Below, piece by piece: positions 60,507 to 64,000 of a stretch of 64,000 nt of DNA. The notes below the pieces were generated by a model. It made no database searches and was not told the DNA's origin. It was given only the letters and a program-made list of their open reading frames with translations. The position numbers were made by a program, and so were the translations under genes. Positions within the stretch are counted from its first letter, which is position 1; every line of letters starts with the position of its first letter. Source of the DNA: Knoellia sinensis KCTC 19936 (lineage in GTDB: Bacteria > Actinomycetota > Actinomycetes > Actinomycetales > Dermatophilaceae); contig NZ_AVPJ01000004.1 in assembly GCF_000768705.1 (NCBI RefSeq), positions 248,001-312,000 of the forward strand. The letters are read 5' to 3'.

Positions 60507-60517
60507 AGCTGGCAGCG

Positions 60518-61024
60518 TCACCGGCTGAGGAGGGCGGCAAGGGTTCCTCCCAGCTCCGTCGCCCGCGCACGAGCGCCCTCGTCGACGTCGCCCATGACCT
60601 CCAGGACGTCCGATGCCTGACGCCAGCCCAGTGCCTGAACGATGGACGTCACGGAGCGAACCGCACCGGTGACGTCGTAGCGCCCATGGACCCAGAGGCC
60701 GAACGGCCGCTTCGCCGTCGGACCGGCGGTGGGGGAGTTGTCGGCCCCGCCGGAGTCATCCAGCGCGCCGCCGATCTCCAGGAACGTGGAGTCGAAGAAG
60801 TGCTTGAGCGCGCCGGACATGTAGCCGAAATTGGCGGGCGTCCCGAGGAGATACCCGTCCGCTCCGAGGACGTCGTCCGACGTGGCGTCCAGAGCAGAGA
60901 CCACCTCAACGTCCACACCCTCGATGTCCGGGTGCTGCGTTCCCTCGAGCGCCGCGTCGAGCAGGGCGCGGGTTCCGCGCGTCGGGCTGTGGTGGACGAC
61001 AAGGAGACGGGCCATGGTTCTCAT
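60518..61024 (-). CDS. Flavodoxin/NADPH-dependent FMN reductase-family protein
   Basis: A 168-residue flavodoxin-like protein. The start MARLLVVHHSPTRGTRALLD matches the phosphate-binding loop of FMN reductases. ADGYLLGTPANFGYMSGALK is the second FMN-contact region. Also FGLWVHGRYDVTGAVRSV. It is probably a cytoplasmic NAD(P)H-dependent oxidoreductase; the electron acceptor is unknown. ATG at 61024 or 61015. It is divergent from the zinc-ribbon microprotein (32 bp). Confidence 0.85.
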   Translation of the reverse strand: MRTMARLLVVHHSPTRGTRALLDAALEGTQHPDIEGVDVEVVSALDATSDDVLGADGYLLGTPANFGYMSGALKHFFDSTFLEIGGALDDSGGADNSPTAGPTAKRPFGLWVHGRYDVTGAVRSVTSIVQALGWRQASDVLEVMGDVDEGARARATELGGTLAALLSR

Positions 61025-61043
61025 CGTGCCTGCTGCGACGTCC

Positions 61044-61049
61044 TAGGGT
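61044..61049 (+). promoter_or_regulatory. -10 element (TAGGGT) of the zinc-ribbon microprotein operon
   Basis: TAGGGT lies 7 nt before the ATG at 61057, again with leaderless spacing. The same CCTAGG core gives TAGGAC on the minus strand, a possible -10 for the flavodoxin gene. Confidence 0.5.
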
Positions 61050-61056
61050 GACTCCC

Positions 61057-61185
61057 ATGGCCGACCTGACCGAACCCTGCCCGAACTGTGGCCAGCTCAT
61101 GCGCTGGGAAACCTCGCACGAACGGTGTGACGGGTGCGGGTACATCCGCCCGTGCTGTGAGGGTGCGCCTTGCCCGATTCCGTGA
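61057..61185 (+). CDS. 42-residue zinc-ribbon microprotein
   Basis: A very short open frame with seven cysteines: PCPNCGQ (C8, C11), ERCDGCGY (C24, C27), then PCCEGAPC (C34, C35, C40). CxxC-x12-CxxC is a classic zinc-ribbon arrangement. The reality of the gene is supported by a leaderless -10 box 7 nt before the ATG and by a 4-bp overlap (GTGA) with the kinase-like gene. Function unknown; it could bind RNA, DNA or a protein partner. Confidence 0.75.
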   Translation: MADLTEPCPNCGQLMRWETSHERCDGCGYIRPCCEGAPCPIP

Positions 61186-62072
61186 GGCACGACGAGGATC
61201 TGATCGCTCGACTGACGGCGGAGCAGCGAGCTGTTGTGGGGGAGTGGCTCCCCGAAGTCGTTGCCCTCAAGGACCACAGTTGGGGTTTGACGGGAACGAT
61301 CGTCCTTGAGGCGCTGTCCGGAGGTGGGCGCGTCATCATCAAGGCCTGCGACGCCACGGACGGGCACTTCGCACGTGAGCTGCGAGCCCACCGGGAGTGG
61401 CTGGGCCCGTGGGTCGCGGCCGATCGGGCTCCACGGCTTCGTCACGTGGACGAGGAGGTGCGTTTGCTCGTGACCGACTTCGTGCCAGGCGATCTCGTGC
61501 AGGGGAGTGGTGCCGAGTTCGAACCGGACACCTATCGGCAGGCAGGCGCCCTGCTGGCCGCTCTCCACGAACAGCACGTCGTCACGGACGAGGACTACTG
61601 GGAGCAGGAGCAGGAGGCGGCTCTGGCATGGCTGGACAAGGAGCACCGGATCCAACCCGATGTGGAGGCTCGGTTGCGCGCGATCGTCGAAGCGTGGCCG
61701 ACGCCTGCCAGCGAGCTGGTCCCGACGCATGGCGACTGGCAGCCGCGCAACTGGGTCATCAGCGATGGGACAGTGTCGGCGATCGACTTCGGGCGGGCCG
61801 CGCTGCGACCGGCGTTCACCGACTTCGCCAGGCTTGCCGCACAACAGTTTCGGGGGAACCGTGACCTTGAGGCCGGCTTCATCGAGGGCTACGGCTCAGA
61901 CCCGCGACTCGATGACGGCTGGCAGCGCCAGCGACTCCGAGAGGCCATCGGCACAGCGGTGTGGGCCCACCTCAAGGGCGACGTCACCTTCGAGCAACAG
62001 GGACATCGCATGATCGAGGAGGCACTGGCGGACGAGGAGGCACTGGCGGACGTGGAGGCAGCGCATGGGTGA
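61182..62072 (+). CDS. Aminoglycoside phosphotransferase-family kinase-like protein
   Basis: A 296-residue protein with the APH/choline-kinase fold. The N-lobe has GGGRVIIKACDA with the ATP-binding lysine. The catalytic loop is THGDWQPRNWVI (HGDxxxxN) and the metal motif is AIDFGRAAL. It could phosphorylate a small alcohol or sugar; antibiotic resistance is not implied. GTG at 61182 overlaps the microprotein stop; a TTG at 61170 would add 4 residues. The next gene overlaps by 8 bp. Confidence 0.85.
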   Translation: MRHDEDLIARLTAEQRAVVGEWLPEVVALKDHSWGLTGTIVLEALSGGGRVIIKACDATDGHFARELRAHREWLGPWVAADRAPRLRHVDEEVRLLVTDFVPGDLVQGSGAEFEPDTYRQAGALLAALHEQHVVTDEDYWEQEQEAALAWLDKEHRIQPDVEARLRAIVEAWPTPASELVPTHGDWQPRNWVISDGTVSAIDFGRAALRPAFTDFARLAAQQFRGNRDLEAGFIEGYGSDPRLDDGWQRQRLREAIGTAVWAHLKGDVTFEQQGHRMIEEALADEEALADVEAAHG

Positions 62073-62412
62073 CCGGGACGACTTCGAGGCCAACCAATTG
62101 CGCGTGAGCGCCCTGGCCATCAACGTCGACGTGCCAGATGCGTTGCAGTGGAAGGACTCGCGTCGAGGCGAGGAGTACGTCCTGACGACCCTGAACATCC
62201 GGCTCCTTCCCAGTGGGCACGTGGCTGCCAAGGCCTATGGGCGTCCGGTTGCTGGCGGGCGCGGTGGTTACACGTCATTCCGGGTTCCGGACCGGTCCGA
62301 GCTGGCAGGCCTCATTGATGCGGCTGCGACGCGGGCTGGTGAACTCTGGACCCACCACAAGGGTCTCGATGCCGCGCCTCGGAACCTCCCGGACTCGGCC
62401 GAAGACCAGTGA
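62065..62412 (+). CDS. Conserved hypothetical protein
   Basis: A 115-residue protein I do not recognise. It has no membrane helix or signal peptide. The composition is balanced, with strand-like stretches (ANQLRVSALAINVDVPDALQ, LTTLNIRLLPSGHVAAKAYG) and a Gly-rich turn (AGGRGGYTSFRVPD). It overlaps the kinase-like gene by 8 bp and is the last gene of that small operon. Its end is 93 bp from dif. Confidence 0.7.
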   Translation: MGDRDDFEANQLRVSALAINVDVPDALQWKDSRRGEEYVLTTLNIRLLPSGHVAAKAYGRPVAGGRGGYTSFRVPDRSELAGLIDAAATRAGELWTHHKGLDAAPRNLPDSAEDQ

Positions 62413-62505
62413 TGTCAGTCGGCGCAATGCCGGGCGGTCGTAGCCACCCCGAGGTTCCGGCGGGGGACCAGGGGTGGCGGGCCGGACGTCATGGCGACTG
62501 CACTT

Positions 62506-62533
62506 ACTTGACATAATGTTGATTATCGGCGTT
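62506..62533 (-). other. dif: Chromosomal dif site (XerC/XerD recombination site)
   Basis: On the minus strand this 28-bp site reads CGCCGATAA, a 6-bp centre, then TTATGTCAAGT, matching the known actinobacterial dif consensus at about 26 of 28 positions (only the first two bases differ). It is the recombination site where chromosome dimers are resolved and marks the replication terminus. The local AT-rich stretch stands out in a GC-rich region. xerD is in the same window. Confidence 0.9.
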
Positions 62534-62538
62534 CCAAT

Positions 62539-63051
62539 TCAAGCAAAGACGGACCAGCAGATGTCGTTGCGCCGCCGCTGATCGTCGAGGACGAGCGCAC
62601 GGATCTCGTCGGGCAGCTGCTCACGTTGCCAGTCCCGCTCGAGTCGCCCGAGGCGCCCACTGTCGTCACCGCGAGCCGTCGCCATCACGGCTTTGATCGC
62701 GTATGCCGCACCGCCCAGATCGTGTTCTGCAACGTGCGGCACGCATGCCGCCTGACCTGCCGCGTATGCCGCAAACCTGGCTGCGCCCGTCAGGTTCCGT
62801 GCCGCTCCCATGGCGTGCCCGCCCGCAGCTCGGGCCGTCATCATGGCGACGTGGCCGCCGGTCCACGCGCGCACGTGCTCGATCGCCGCGCGGGGTCGTC
62901 CATCCTCCGGACAGGTCGATTCGAACAGGTGTAGGACGTGCTCGGCGCACATGGCGGCCCACAGGGCAATGAGTCTGTGATCGACGTCCGTGAGCGTGCC
63001 GCCGCGACGAATCGTCACGAGGCGTGGATCACGAACCTCCGGCAGAATCAC
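62539..63051 (-). CDS. Putative immunity protein (Imm-5-like family)
   Basis: A 170-residue protein. The part DHRLIALWAAMCAEHVLHLF, followed by PEDGRPRAAIEHVRAWTGGH, matches the Imm-5-like proteins annotated as putative immunity proteins. The rest is Ala-rich helices (AARFAAYAAGQAACVPHVAE). No toxin gene is beside it. GTG start, 6 bp after the VOC gene. Its stop codon is 6 bp from dif, so any insertion at dif would touch only the 3' flank. Confidence 0.78.
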   Translation of the reverse strand: MILPEVRDPRLVTIRRGGTLTDVDHRLIALWAAMCAEHVLHLFESTCPEDGRPRAAIEHVRAWTGGHVAMMTARAAGGHAMGAARNLTGAARFAAYAAGQAACVPHVAEHDLGGAAYAIKAVMATARGDDSGRLGRLERDWQREQLPDEIRALVLDDQRRRNDICWSVFA

Positions 63052-63057
63052 GCGGTA

Positions 63058-63468
63058 TCACGACGCCTGATTGATCCTCACGTGATTACCGGCCGGATCG
63101 CGGAAGGCGCAGTCCCGCACACCCCAGGGCTGGTCGGTCGGCTCCTGAGTCACCTCGGCCCCCGTGGCCTGCGCTTTGTCGAACGTCTCCTCAAGCCGCG
63201 GTGTGGTCAGCACGATCGTGGCGAACGTTCCCTTGGCCATCATCTGGGCGATCGTGTTGCGCTCGTCCTCGGTGATGCCCGGGTCGGCGGCAGGCGGATG
63301 GAGGACGATCGACGGTGAGGAGGTCCCCGCTGGCGCGATCGTGACCCACCGCATCGTGCCCTCGCCGACGACGTTGAGCACTTCGAAACCAAGCGCCTCG
63401 CAGTAGAACGCCATCGAGGCGTCAGGGTCCGTGTGCGGAAGGAACGTGTGCTGAATGGCGATGTCCAT
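63058..63468 (-). CDS. VOC-family (glyoxalase/dioxygenase fold) protein
   Basis: A 136-residue vicinal-oxygen-chelate protein. IQHTFLPHTDPDASMAFYCE and ALGFEVLNVVGEGTMRWVTI open the first half. WGVRDCAFRDPAGNHVRINQ closes the second. The metal ligands H and E are partly seen. The likely role is a lyase, isomerase or drug-binding protein; the substrate is unknown. Start ATG at 63468, 10 bp after the AraC-type gene. Pairs of AraC and VOC genes are common in actinobacteria, where the regulator probably controls the VOC gene. Confidence 0.85.
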   Translation of the reverse strand: MDIAIQHTFLPHTDPDASMAFYCEALGFEVLNVVGEGTMRWVTIAPAGTSSPSIVLHPPAADPGITEDERNTIAQMMAKGTFATIVLTTPRLEETFDKAQATGAEVTQEPTDQPWGVRDCAFRDPAGNHVRINQAS

Positions 63469-63478
63469 GAGGCTGACG

Positions 63479-63946
63479 TTAGTTCTGCGCCGGCGGTCGT
63501 GCTTCTCGATTCCTGATCGGTCTGGTGACCGCCTTGGTGACACACGAGGGAAGTTCGCCGTCCGACTCCCCCGCGCGCCGTCGATACGTGCTTGGTGGCA
63601 TTCCCACGAGTTCGGCGAAGCGTGTGCTGAACGTGCCCAGGGATGAGAAGCCCACGGCGAAACACACGTCCGTCACGCTCATGTCCCCCCGTCGGAACAA
63701 CGCCATCGCCCGCTCGATGCGTCGCGTCATGAGATAGCTGTAGGGCGACTCTCCGTACGCCGCCTTGAACGACCGGCTCAAATGTCCGGAAGACATGTGC
63801 ACGTCACGGGCCAGGGCTTCAACGTCCAGTGGCTGCGCGAACTCACGGTCCATCCGATCCCGAACGCGCCGTAGCAGGGCGAGGTCCCGCAAGCGGTCCG
63901 CGGAGACGGACGATGTGGTCGGTTCGGTCACGCCCCGATTCTGCAC
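63479..63946 (-). CDS. AraC-family transcriptional regulator
   Basis: A 155-residue protein that is almost only the AraC DNA-binding domain. Two helix-turn-helix units are visible: PLDVEALARDVHMSSGHLSR, then SVTDVCFAVGFSSLGTFSTR with FAELVGMPPSTYRRR. There is no clear sensor domain, so it is a short AraC member. GTG starts at 63946 or 63931. It leads the set AraC-VOC-immunity-like. 63947-64000 holds no feature I can support. Confidence 0.88.
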   Translation of the reverse strand: MQNRGVTEPTTSSVSADRLRDLALLRRVRDRMDREFAQPLDVEALARDVHMSSGHLSRSFKAAYGESPYSYLMTRRIERAMALFRRGDMSVTDVCFAVGFSSLGTFSTRFAELVGMPPSTYRRRAGESDGELPSCVTKAVTRPIRNREARPPAQN

Positions 63947-64000
63947 TGCGGGATGAGTCCGCGCGAGAGCGGTTTGTTGCCCCTGCCCGTGTGTGACACC

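Noticed and set aside
62508-62533. TTGACA-like promoter -35 box in the AT-rich stretch
   Set aside because: TTGACA is present, but it is explained by the dif half-site. No -10 element or gene start fits downstream.

Overview
This is one continuous stretch of high-GC chromosome, dense in genes with short gaps and many 1-20 bp overlaps. GTG and TTG starts are common. It is clearly from an actinobacterium: it has phosphatidylinositol-mannoside synthesis genes (patA, pimA), a pdxS/pdxT B6 pathway, a GarA-type FHA protein, paired DUF881 proteins, a Cheo-box LexA site and an actinobacterial-type dif site. Gene order matches blocks known from Mycobacterium (patA-pimA-lemA-like-pdxS; pdxT-yebC; parA-scpA-scpB-rluB-cmk-der; pgsA-DUF881-sbp-DUF881-gcvH-garA-merR-DUF151-merR-gcvP). 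The general look, including a GTATGCCG word scattered everywhere, suggests Micrococcales, perhaps Intrasporangiaceae. That family placement is inference. I see no plasmid, phage, IS element or CRISPR.

Layout. (1) 1-3.1 kb: end of patA, pimA, a LemA-like membrane protein, pdxS. (2) 3.2-11.1 kb: an accessory block that separates pdxS from pdxT. It holds a minus-strand operon kynU-formate dehydrogenase-fdhD, a LuxR regulator, a methyltransferase and an acetyltransferase. (3) 11.1-21.4 kb, plus strand: pdxT, yebC, the SOS-controlled ruvCAB operon, yajC-secD-secF, apt, rel. (4) 21.7-28.1 kb: a DUF349 protein and cyclophilin (minus), an MBL hydrolase and hisS (plus), a small membrane protein (minus), alanine dehydrogenase (plus). 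(5) 28.2-36.7 kb: xerD, parA-like, scpA, scpB, rluB, tyrA, cmk, acyltransferase, der, mostly overlapping. (6) 36.7-41.5 kb, minus strand: secreted M28 aminopeptidase, tRNA-Pro, phospholipase D, PatB-type lyase. (7) 41.5-51 kb: pgsA-like gene, two DUF881 proteins flanking sbp, gcvH, garA, two MerR regulators, DUF151 nuclease, and a glycine riboswitch before gcvP. (8) 51-57 kb: sbcC, sbcD and a GCS2-family ligase. (9) 57-62.4 kb: small metabolic and hypothetical genes, including a 42-residue zinc-ribbon microprotein. (10) 62.5-64 kb: the dif site, then a minus-strand set AraC-VOC-immunity-like whose last stop codon lies 6 bp from dif.

How it fits together. The dif site at 62506-62533 puts this window at the replication terminus. 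Most conserved housekeeping genes left of dif are on the plus strand and the genes right of it are on the minus strand, as expected if both replichores converge there. Chromosome-dimer resolution (xerD, dif), segregation (parA-like, scpA, scpB), recombination (ruvCAB, sbcCD) and cell-division control (ftsR-like MerR) all lie in this window. Glycine and nitrogen metabolism (gcvH, gcvP, ald, garA) form a second theme. Transcription often seems to be leaderless: many start codons follow a TAnnnT hexamer by only 6-8 nt.
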